7,823 bases of DNA from Eubacteriales Family XIII. Incertae Sedis bacterium. GTDB lineage: Bacteria > Bacillota > Clostridia > Peptostreptococcales > Anaerovoracaceae. A model generated the notes under the pieces. The model saw nothing but the letters and a program-made list of their open reading frames with translations. It was not told the DNA's origin and did no database searches. The DNA lies in contig JAISTF010000224.1 in the NCBI GenBank assembly GCA_031272745.1, positions 1-7,823 on the forward strand, read 5' to 3'. Both the position numbers and the translations under genes were made by a program. Below are positions 1 to 6,279 of this stretch, in pieces; within the stretch, counting starts at the first letter, position 1; every line of letters begins with the position of its first letter.

Positions 1-264
1 CAGCAGGTTCAGCGGCACGGCCGCAAACTGCGCCGTCGCGCCGCCCTGCATGAAGAGCACGTCGTAGTCGTCCGGAATGCCGAGCACGTCGCGAAACAGC
101 TGCTTCGTGCGCACGATGATGTCGTCGAACGCTTTCGATCGATGGCTCATCTCCATCACGGACATGCCCGATCCGCCGTAATCGAGGATCTCCGCCCCCG
201 CGCGCTCCAGCACCGGCACGGGAAGCATCGACGGTCCCGCCGAAAAATTGTAGATTCTGCTCAT
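1..264 (-). CDS. serC: Phosphoserine aminotransferase, N-terminal 88 residues (cut by window edge)
   Basis: SerC is a PLP-dependent class V aminotransferase that converts 3-phosphohydroxypyruvate plus glutamate to 3-phosphoserine in cytosolic serine synthesis. The visible N terminus begins MSRIYNFSAGPSMLP and continues with DYGGSGMSVMEMSHRS and LFMQGGATAQFAAVPLNLL, all typical of SerC; the QGGAT segment lies in the PLP-phosphate-binding loop. The frame stays open to base 1, so the PLP lysine and the rest of the protein lie outside the window. The start is the ATG at 264-262, preceded 5 bases upstream by a full GGAGGTG Shine-Dalgarno at 276-270. It begins 24 bases after the stop of the GcvT-SHMT gene with no terminator between, so it is most likely the last visible gene of the gcv transcript. 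Family assignment is seen directly; operon membership is inferred. Confidence 0.95.
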   Translation of the reverse strand, partial: MSRIYNFSAGPSMLPVPVLERAGAEILDYGGSGMSVMEMSHRSKAFDDIIVRTKQLFRDVLGIPDDYDVLFMQGGATAQFAAVPLNLL

Positions 265-288
265 GTTGTCACCTCCAAGCACCACCCG

Positions 289-2943
289 TCAAAGCAGCGC
301 GCCGGCAATTCCGTCCAGCGCGTCTTCGACGGCCTTATCCTTAAAACAATACTCCATTTCCGTGAAATTCGCACGAAGTTTTTTGACATCCTCGCGCACA
401 TTTTTTCCGCGCAGGATCACATCCGCCATCAACGCCGCCGCCCGCCGGAACTCCGCCTCGCCGAATCCGAAGCGCGTCATCTCCGAAACGCCGAGCCGCA
501 GCGCGCCCGACGCCGTGAAGCCCTCTTCGTCCGGCGTCGCCTGATAATTGACAATCACGCCGTTCTCCTCGAGCCGCTCCGCGATGTCCGGCCCGTCCGC
601 ATAGCCGACGTCGACGATGACCTGGTGCGTCTCCGTGTAGGAGACGGCGGGGTCGCCCGCGACGGACAGCCCCTCGTCCGCGAGCGCCTTCGCGAAGGAC
701 TTCGCGTTTTCGATGACCGCTTTTTGGTACACGTCTTTGAACGCGTTCATCTCGTACGCCGCGACGAGCAGGCCGAGCAGCGAGCCGAGGTGGTGGTTGC
801 TGACGCTGCCCGGGAAGACGCGCGTCTCGATCGTCTCCCACAGGTCATACTTCACGTCGGGCTCCTCATAGTTTGACACAATCACGCCGCGCTGCGTTCC
901 GAAAAACGTCTTGTGCGTCGAGCCCGTCACGATCTCCGCGCCGTCCGCAAACGGGTCCTGAAAATACGGCCCGACGAGCCCGAGTACATGCGCCATGTCG
1001 TACATGATGATCGTCTCCAAGCCGAGCCCATCCACAAACGCGCGGATCTCCGCGACCGGCTCCCTGTGCAGCACCATGCTCTTGCCGAAGATGATCAGCT
1101 CGGGCCGATACTCCTCGACGAGCTTCCGCGTCTCCGCCACGTCGATCTTGTACGGGTTTTCCGCGAGCACCGGAAAATTCACGAGCGCCGGCCGATCCGT
1201 CACGGGGTCGACCGCGATGTAATCCTTCAGCGCCCCCATCGGCTGCGCGGAGAGATGCCCGCCCTTGATGATGTGGTTGTTCATCACATACCCGAGCCGC
1301 CGCGGGTCGCGCTTGCGGTCGGCGCGGTTTTTGAAATCCATGAGCGCGCTGAACACGGCCGTGTTGGCCATCTGCCCGCTCGTCGTGCGCACCTCGGCGT
1401 TTTTGCAGCCGAAGTATTTTTGGAACTCGGCCGCGAGCCGCTGCTCGACCTCGTGGATGAATTTCGTGCCCTGATAATAGAAGACATCGTAATCGTAAAA
1501 CGCCTTCATCTTCTTGTGCTCGCCGTAGCGGAACGACGGGTCCAGCACGGAAAGGATGCGCGCTGCCCGCGAATGCGTCATCTCGGACGGAATCAGGTTG
1601 AGGCATTCGCTCTGCCGCCAGACGTGGTTTCTTTCCGCCTTGCGAATCAATTCCAGCGCTTTTTCCGAATAATCTTTTTCTGTGTCTTCAAGCGTTTCTT
1701 TTTTTTCAACGCCATACACAATCGACTGCGCGTACGGCGGCGCGTCCCCCCGCAAATGATACTTCACGATGACGGCCTCTTCCTTCCCGCCGCGGATCTC
1801 GATCCCCACGCGGTCTTCGGGCACCATGTCCGCGTCGACGAGCGCAAGGCCGATGAAGCGCCGCGCCGTATCGTCCGTATAGGCCGTTTCGAGCCCCGCG
1901 CCCTCGGTCTCGTAGTAGGGAATCACGTTGCCGCTCGTGACGACGCCGATCTCCTTGTCCCCTTTGTAGACCTTACAGCCCGCGCGCGGCACGCCTTTGC
2001 CGAGCAGTGCAAACGGCTTCACGACGCGCGGCAGCACGGCCACATCCTCATCGGTCAGGGCGTCGAAATGCCGCGTGAAGATTTTCAGAAACGCCGCATG
2101 CTGTTTTTCGAGCGGCGCGCGGCCGATGAAATCGCCCTTGTTTTCCGCGAAGCTCACGGCAAATTTCGCGAGCGGCACCGCGAAGATCGGGATCTCGCGA
2201 CCATCCGCGTCCTCGCCGAGCTCATGCCCGTAGAGCGGCAGCGCGGCTTCAAGCCGCAGCGTGTCGCGCGCGCCGAGACCCGTCGGCGCCGCGCCGAGGT
2301 CGATCAGTTTTTCCCACAGCGCCGGCGTGACGGCAGCCGGCGAGAAGAGTTCGAAGCCGAGCGCGTCGCCCGTGTAGCCGGTCTTCGCGACCCAGATTTC
2401 CGTACCGTCGAGGTCCAGGATGTTGAGCTCGTTTTTCAGCGGCTCCGTCAACATCTGTCCCTTGAACAATTCCATGAGGATTTCGCGTGACGCGGGCCCC
2501 TGTACGGACACCATGCCGATCTCCTCCGTGCGGTCCGTGATTGTCGCGTCAAAACCGCCGAGGTGCGCGGTCAGATGCGCAAGGTCCTTTTCCGCGTTGC
2601 TCGCGTTCACGACAAGCAGGTATTCCTTCTCCCAAAAGCGATAGAGATACGCATCGTCCATCGCGCCGCCGGCCGCGTTCGGAATGAAGGTGTACTGCGC
2701 TTGCAGGAGATCGAGCGAAGCGACGTTATTCGTCAATACGTGCTGGAGAAACGGGAGCGCGTCGGGGCCGGAAACGAGGAAGCGGCCCATATGCGAGATG
2801 TCAAAAATGCCGGCATGCTTGCGCGTGTGCAGATGCTCGGCGAGAACGCCGGTCGGGTAGTTGAGCGGCATGTCGTAGCCGGCAAAGTCGACGAGCTTGG
2901 CGCCGAGGGCTTCGTGTTGCGCGTGCAGGATGGTTTGTTTCAT
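289..2943 (-). CDS. GcvT aminomethyltransferase fused to a divergent serine hydroxymethyltransferase (884 aa)
   Basis: One frame of 884 residues carries two enzymes. Residues 1 to about 405 are GcvT (T protein), which releases ammonia from aminomethyl-lipoyl-GcvH and forms 5,10-methylene-THF: IFDISHMGRF (46-55), GGAMDDAYLYR (92-102, holding the conserved catalytic Asp), GYTGDALGFELF (189-200) and GLGARDTLRLEAALPLYGHEL with its Arg226. Residues about 425-884 are SHMT-like: NLIPSE (449-454), Glu475, Tyr489-Tyr490, TSGQMAN (521-527), GGHLS (His563), YDMAHVLGLV (Asp649, His652), the PLP lysine Lys678 in STHKTFFG, and Arg816 in SGALRLG. Asp649 to Lys678 has the same 29-residue spacing as E. coli GlyA (Asp200-Lys229). 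The usual GYPGKRYYGG signature is absent. A charged linker (about 406-424) contains an A8 tract. The start is the ATG at 2943, overlapping the gcvPB stop (ATGA) and preceded by GGGAGGAAG; an upstream in-frame ATG at 2958 lacks this site. The GcvT barrel is longer than usual, with extra residues near 285-305 and 343-358. The SHMT substrate is inferred. Confidence 0.93.
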   Translation of the reverse strand: MKQTILHAQHEALGAKLVDFAGYDMPLNYPTGVLAEHLHTRKHAGIFDISHMGRFLVSGPDALPFLQHVLTNNVASLDLLQAQYTFIPNAAGGAMDDAYLYRFWEKEYLLVVNASNAEKDLAHLTAHLGGFDATITDRTEEIGMVSVQGPASREILMELFKGQMLTEPLKNELNILDLDGTEIWVAKTGYTGDALGFELFSPAAVTPALWEKLIDLGAAPTGLGARDTLRLEAALPLYGHELGEDADGREIPIFAVPLAKFAVSFAENKGDFIGRAPLEKQHAAFLKIFTRHFDALTDEDVAVLPRVVKPFALLGKGVPRAGCKVYKGDKEIGVVTSGNVIPYYETEGAGLETAYTDDTARRFIGLALVDADMVPEDRVGIEIRGGKEEAVIVKYHLRGDAPPYAQSIVYGVEKKETLEDTEKDYSEKALELIRKAERNHVWRQSECLNLIPSEMTHSRAARILSVLDPSFRYGEHKKMKAFYDYDVFYYQGTKFIHEVEQRLAAEFQKYFGCKNAEVRTTSGQMANTAVFSALMDFKNRADRKRDPRRLGYVMNNHIIKGGHLSAQPMGALKDYIAVDPVTDRPALVNFPVLAENPYKIDVAETRKLVEEYRPELIIFGKSMVLHREPVAEIRAFVDGLGLETIIMYDMAHVLGLVGPYFQDPFADGAEIVTGSTHKTFFGTQRGVIVSNYEEPDVKYDLWETIETRVFPGSVSNHHLGSLLGLLVAAYEMNAFKDVYQKAVIENAKSFAKALADEGLSVAGDPAVSYTETHQVIVDVGYADGPDIAERLEENGVIVNYQATPDEEGFTASGALRLGVSEMTRFGFGEAEFRRAAALMADVILRGKNVREDVKKLRANFTEMEYCFKDKAVEDALDGIAGALL
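1699..1706 (-). other. A8 tract in the linker between the GcvT and SHMT domains
   Basis: On the coding strand eight consecutive A bases lie in GTT GAA AAA AAA GAA ACG (residues 412-417), exactly between the two enzyme domains. A shift to the -1 frame gives AGA AAC GCT TGA, stopping after three codons. A shift to the +1 frame gives sixteen sense codons and then TGA. Either slip would therefore make a GcvT of about 420-430 residues without SHMT. Homopolymers of this length are known sites of transcriptional slippage and of sequencing error; whether either applies here is not visible. Confidence 0.5.
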
Positions 2944-4481
2944 GATACTTCCTCCCATTTCAGCTTCGGCGTCTTGGCGGCGCGGAGTTCGTCCACGCGC
3001 GTCACGGGGGTGTTTCCGGGGGCCGCCGTCAGGACTTCCGGCGTCTTCGCGGCCTCATCCGCAATCTGCCGCATGGCGGCGAGGAAGGCGTCGAGCGTCT
3101 CCTTGCTCTCGGTCTCGGTCGGCTCGATCATCAGCGCATTGTGGACGATGAGCGGGAAGTAAATCGTCGGCGGGTGGTAGCCGAGTTCGATGAGCCGCTT
3201 CGCGACGTCGACCGTCTTCACGCCTTCGGCCGCATCCGCGAGTCCGTCGAGCACAAATTCGTGCATGCACACATGGTCGTAGGGCAGTTTGTACGGGCCT
3301 TTCAGCGCTTCCTTCATATAGTTTGCGTTCAGCACCGCGGCCTCCGACACTTCCTTCATCCCCGCCGCGCCCATCGTGCGGATGTACGTCCACGCGCGCG
3401 CGAGCACGCCGAAGCTGCCGAAGTATCCGCGCAGCTTGCCGATGCTGTTCGGCCCGACATCCTCGAAACGGTACGCGTCCCCGTCCTTCACCACGCGCGG
3501 CGTCGGCAGAAATTCCGATAGATGCGCCTTCACGCCGATCGGCCCCGCACCCGGGCCACCGCCGCCGTGCGGCGTCGAAAACGTCTTGTGCGTGTTGATG
3601 TGCATGACGTCGAAGCCCATATCGCCCGGCCGCGCTTCGCCGAGGATCGCGTTGAGGTTTGCGCCGTCGTAGTAGAGCAGGCCACCCGCCGCGTGGACGA
3701 GTTCGGCGATCTTCAAGATGTCTTTTTCAAACAGCCCGAGCGTGTTGGGATTGGTCAGCATAAGCCCCGCAATGTCGCCGTCCGCGAGCGCCGTTTCCAG
3801 CGCCGCGAGGCAGACGGTGCCGTCCGCGTTCGAGTCGATTTGCACGATATGGTAGCCCGCCTCCGCCGCGCTCGCCGGATTCGTGCCGTGCGAGGAGTCG
3901 GGGACGATGATGGTCTTGCGGTGTCCTTCGCCGCGGCTCGCGTGGTAGTTCTTGATGATCATGAGCCCCGCAAGTTCGCCGTGCGCACCGGCTGCCGGCT
4001 GAAGCGAAAACTCGTCCATGCCCGTGATGGCGCAGAAGGCTTCGCCGAGTTCATGGAGCAGCTGCAGCGCGCCCTGCGCCGTCTCCGCCGGCTGGTAGGG
4101 ATGCAGGCCGGCGAAGCCCGGCAGCGCGCAGACTTCCTCGTTGACCTTCGGGTTGTACTTCATCGTGCAGGAGCCGAGCGGATAGAAGCCGCCGTCGACG
4201 CCGTAGTTTTTCTGCGACAGCCGCGTGAAATGCCGCACGGCCTCCGGCTCGCTCACCTGCGGGAGCAGCGGCGGCACCGCGCGGCGCAGGGACTCCGGAA
4301 TCACCGGGATTTCCGGCGGGCGGCTGCAAGCCGCCCCTACATTGCGTAGGGTATCCGGCGCGTTTGTAGGGGCGGCATCCTGCCGCCCGCCGCCCTGCCG
4401 CCCGTCTACCGGCGGCAAACGGTAGCCCTGCTTGCCTTCCGCCGAAAGCTCGAAGATGGTCTTGTCGTAATCGTATGTCAT
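2940..4481 (-). CDS. gcvPB: Glycine dehydrogenase (decarboxylating) subunit 2, with an in-frame repeat insertion (513 aa)
   Basis: This is the PLP-bearing half of the split P protein, which with GcvPA decarboxylates glycine and loads the aminomethyl group on lipoyl-GcvH in the cytosol. Landmarks are the YGVDGGFYPLGSCTMKYNPK motif (93-112), DSSHGTNPASAAEAGY (His198), DGANLNAI (Asp272), and INTHKTFSTPHGGGGPG with the PLP lysine Lys299. The C terminus ends near AAKTPKLKWEEVS. The start is the ATG at 4481, which overlaps the gcvPA stop (ATGA) and follows AAGGAGGCG; an in-frame ATG further upstream at 4559 would overlap gcvPA by about 80 bases and is unlikely. Residues about 27-54 (GRQGGGRQ to AACSRP) do not belong to the family pattern. 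They interrupt what would read RLPPVD-PEIPVIPESLRR, and they are encoded by a double-hairpin repeat. The catalytic core is intact, so the protein is probably functional. Confidence 0.96.
   Translation of the reverse strand: MTYDYDKTIFELSAEGKQGYRLPPVDGRQGGGRQDAAPTNAPDTLRNVGAACSRPPEIPVIPESLRRAVPPLLPQVSEPEAVRHFTRLSQKNYGVDGGFYPLGSCTMKYNPKVNEEVCALPGFAGLHPYQPAETAQGALQLLHELGEAFCAITGMDEFSLQPAAGAHGELAGLMIIKNYHASRGEGHRKTIIVPDSSHGTNPASAAEAGYHIVQIDSNADGTVCLAALETALADGDIAGLMLTNPNTLGLFEKDILKIAELVHAAGGLLYYDGANLNAILGEARPGDMGFDVMHINTHKTFSTPHGGGGPGAGPIGVKAHLSEFLPTPRVVKDGDAYRFEDVGPNSIGKLRGYFGSFGVLARAWTYIRTMGAAGMKEVSEAAVLNANYMKEALKGPYKLPYDHVCMHEFVLDGLADAAEGVKTVDVAKRLIELGYHPPTIYFPLIVHNALMIEPTETESKETLDAFLAAMRQIADEAAKTPEVLTAAPGNTPVTRVDELRAAKTPKLKWEEVS
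4318..4388. repeat. REP/MITE-like double-hairpin element inside gcvPB
   Basis: Two perfect 8-bp hairpins face each other: gggcggct-gca-agccgccc (4318-4336) and gggcggca-tcc-tgccgccc (4370-4388). Their inner sides are a perfect 12-bp inverted repeat, gccgcccctaca (4330-4341) and tgtaggggcggc (4365-4376), separated by 23 bases. This paired arrangement resembles bacterial REP/BIME-type palindromic elements. It coincides with the non-family residues 27-54 of GcvPB and keeps the frame open. That it is a dispersed genomic repeat is inferred; only one full copy is in the window. Confidence 0.8.
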
Positions 4482-5824
4482 GAAAGCGCCTCCTTGATTG
4501 CACAGACAAACGCATCCATCTCCGCGCGCGTCCGTTTCTCCGTCACGGCCACCAGCCACTCCTTCTCCCCGAGCGCGTAGCCGCCGAGAAAGCTTTTTTC
4601 GAGCAGCTTCGCGTTCAGCGCGTCCGCCGTCAGCGCCGTCTCCACGGGCAGCCGCACCGCGAACTCGTCAAAAAACGGCGCGTCCGTGCGCGGCGCAAAT
4701 CCAAGCTCCGCAAGCCGGTCCCGCAAGAAGTGCGCCTTCGCATAACTCTGCTCCGCGACCTCGCGCAGCCCGCTCCCGCCGAGCAGCGAGAGGTGGATTG
4801 TCATCGTCAGCGCGTTCAGCCCCTGGTTCGAGCAGATGTTGCTCGTCGCCTTCTCGCGGCGGATGTGCTGCTCGCGCGCCTGGAGCGTCAGCACGTACGC
4901 GCGTCGCCCCCGCGTGTCGACGGTCTCGCCGACGATGCGCCCCGGCAGCTTTCGCATCAGCGGCTGCTTCGCGGCCATGAGCCCGAGGTGCGGCCCGCCG
5001 AACCCCATGCCGATGCCGAAACTCTGCCCCTCGCCGACCGCAATGTCCGCGCCCATCGCGCCGGGGCTCTCAAACAGCGCGAGCGCCGCCGGGTCCGCCG
5101 TATACGAAAGGAGCAGCCCCTTCGCCGCATGGCACGCCTCCGCAAACGGACGCAAATCCTCGACAACCCCGAGAAAGTTGGGAGCCTGAATCAGCACGCC
5201 GGCGACATTTTCGTTATTCAATAATGCCGACACTGCCGCGTCTTTGTCGGTGATGCCGTCTTTTTCCGGCAGTGTCACGATGTCAATCCCGTTGAACTGC
5301 GCATAGGCGTCGACCGCCGCGCGTGCCTCGGGGTGCAGGAGCGCGGAGACGAGCAGGGCGCGGCGCCCCGTGTGGCGCACGGCCATGAGGGCGGCCTCGG
5401 CGCAAGCGGACGGGCCGTCGTACATGGATGCGTTTGCGACATCCATGCCGAAGAGCGAGCAGACGAGCGTCTGAAATTCAAAGATCGCCTGCAGCGTGCC
5501 CTGGCTGATTTCGGGCTGGTAGGGCGTGTAGGCCGTCAGAAATTCCTGCCGCTGCGTCAACGGGCGGACGGCGGCGGGCACGAGGCGGTCGTAGACGCCC
5601 GCACCGAGGAAGCAGGGCATCTGCGCGGCGGGGCGGTTTTTCGCGGCGCGCGCGGAAGCCTCCGCAAGCACTTCGTATTCGGATTTCGGCGCGTCCAGCG
5701 CAAGCCCGTCCGCAAGGCGGATTTCGGCGGGTATGTCCGCGAAGAGCGCCGCCGCACTTTCAAGGCCAATCGCCCGCAGCATTTCCGCGCGGTCGTTTGC
5801 GGTAGTCGGGATGTACGGGTTCAT
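4478..5824 (-). CDS. gcvPA: Glycine dehydrogenase (decarboxylating) subunit 1 (448 aa)
   Basis: GcvPA is the N-terminal half of the split P protein and pairs with GcvPB to decarboxylate glycine. The length is normal for the family (about 440-450). Characteristic blocks are FLGAGVYDR (72-80), TAYTPYQPEISQGTLQ (98-112 region), NASMYDG (131-137), FGGPHLGLMA (275-284), LPGRIVGETVDTRGRRAY (293-310) and LQAREQHIRREKATSNIC (314-331). The fold is that of PLP enzymes but this subunit carries no PLP lysine, as expected. The start is the ATG at 5824, which overlaps the stop of gcvH as ATGA; a GAAAGGG-type binding site lies about 7-9 bases upstream inside the end of gcvH. Its own stop overlaps the start of gcvPB in the same manner. 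No abnormality was seen. Confidence 0.97.
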   Translation of the reverse strand: MNPYIPTTANDRAEMLRAIGLESAAALFADIPAEIRLADGLALDAPKSEYEVLAEASARAAKNRPAAQMPCFLGAGVYDRLVPAAVRPLTQRQEFLTAYTPYQPEISQGTLQAIFEFQTLVCSLFGMDVANASMYDGPSACAEAALMAVRHTGRRALLVSALLHPEARAAVDAYAQFNGIDIVTLPEKDGITDKDAAVSALLNNENVAGVLIQAPNFLGVVEDLRPFAEACHAAKGLLLSYTADPAALALFESPGAMGADIAVGEGQSFGIGMGFGGPHLGLMAAKQPLMRKLPGRIVGETVDTRGRRAYVLTLQAREQHIRREKATSNICSNQGLNALTMTIHLSLLGGSGLREVAEQSYAKAHFLRDRLAELGFAPRTDAPFFDEFAVRLPVETALTADALNAKLLEKSFLGGYALGEKEWLVAVTEKRTRAEMDAFVCAIKEALS

Positions 5825-6198
5825 GCGTCAAGCCCTTTCTCATAGGTCGCCGCGTCGAGCAGTTTTTCCACTTCGGCCGCGTCCGTCAGCTCGATTTTGA
5901 CGAGCCACGCGCCGTACGCGTCACGGTTCACGATGCCGGGGTCGTCCTCAGCCTCCGTGTTTTTTTCGAGCACGGTGCCGGAGACCGGCATATAGAGATC
6001 GGACGCCATCTTCGTCGACTCGACGACGCCGAACGCGTCGCCCGCCGCAAACGATTCGCCCGCGTCCGGCAGCTCGATGTACGCGACGTCGCCGAGCATC
6101 TCCTGCGCGTAGTCCGAAATGCCGATCGTCGCGGTCGTGCCGTCGAGCTTCAACCATTCGTGGTCGTTTGTGTAGTACAGTCCTTCCATTACCTTCAT
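5821..6198 (-). CDS. gcvH: Glycine cleavage system H protein (125 aa)
   Basis: GcvH is the lipoylated shuttle protein of the glycine cleavage system and carries the aminomethyl intermediate between the P, T and L proteins. The sequence shows YYTNDHEWLKLDG (8-20), IGISDYAQEMLGDVAYIELP (25-44) and the lipoylation site GVVESTKMASDLYMPVSG with Lys63 as the lipoyl-lysine. Length is typical. The chosen start is the ATG at 6198 (MKVMEGLYY), which has AAGGGAG 8 bases upstream; an open frame continues further upstream but crosses the leader and lacks a binding site, and Met4 is a second possible start. It is the first gene after the glycine riboswitch and terminator, so its expression should respond to glycine. 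Confidence 0.97.
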   Translation of the reverse strand: MKVMEGLYYTNDHEWLKLDGTTATIGISDYAQEMLGDVAYIELPDAGESFAAGDAFGVVESTKMASDLYMPVSGTVLEKNTEAEDDPGIVNRDAYGAWLVKIELTDAAEVEKLLDAATYEKGLDA

Positions 6199-6218
6199 TG
6201 TCTTTCTCCCTTCTTTCC

Positions 6219-6238
6219 GGGCGGCTGCGCGCCACCCC
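6219..6238. repeat. Possible degenerate half copy of the gcvPB hairpin repeat in the gcvH leader
   Basis: The 20 bases here match 17 of 20 bases of one arm of the gcvPB element (4318-4337), with differences at 6229, 6230 and 6234. On the minus strand they can still form a hairpin of 7 pairs including one G-U (gggtggc with gccgccc), lying between the terminator and the gcvH ribosome binding site. The region is GC-rich, so chance similarity is possible. Confidence 0.3.
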
Positions 6239-6246
6239 CGCGGCCA

Positions 6247-6278
6247 CAAAAAAACAAGGCAAGAAATCTTGCCTTGTT
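6247..6278 (-). terminator. Intrinsic terminator controlled by the glycine riboswitch
   Basis: On the minus strand aacaaggcaag (6278-6268 complement side, downstream of the aptamers) pairs perfectly with cttgccttgtt over 11 bp around the 4-base loop attt, followed by a T run that ends at 6248. It begins one base after the P1 stem of the second aptamer and sits about 50 bases before the gcvH start. It is a canonical expression platform for transcriptional attenuation. No strong antiterminator partner was found; the sequence acaagg is repeated in the 3' side of aptamer 2 (about 6289-6294) and could compete only weakly for the 3' arm. Confidence 0.93.
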
Positions 6279-6279
6279 C

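Noticed and set aside
142..876. Plus-strand open frame over the serC/SHMT junction
   Set aside because: It spans the intergenic gap and is antisense to two conserved genes; the translation is basic and repetitive with no similarity I recognise.
913..2490. Long open frame on the plus strand (about 525 codons) opposite the GcvT-SHMT gene
   Set aside because: It is an antisense shadow caused by high GC and codon bias; the translation is rich in Arg, His, Asp and Val with no recognisable domain, while the minus strand encodes clear conserved enzymes.
2944..2958. Earlier start for the GcvT-SHMT gene at the ATG at 2958 (adds MGGSI)
   Set aside because: The GGGAGGAAG binding site lies between this codon and the ATG at 2943, and the latter gives the ATGA overlap used throughout the operon and the usual GcvT N terminus.
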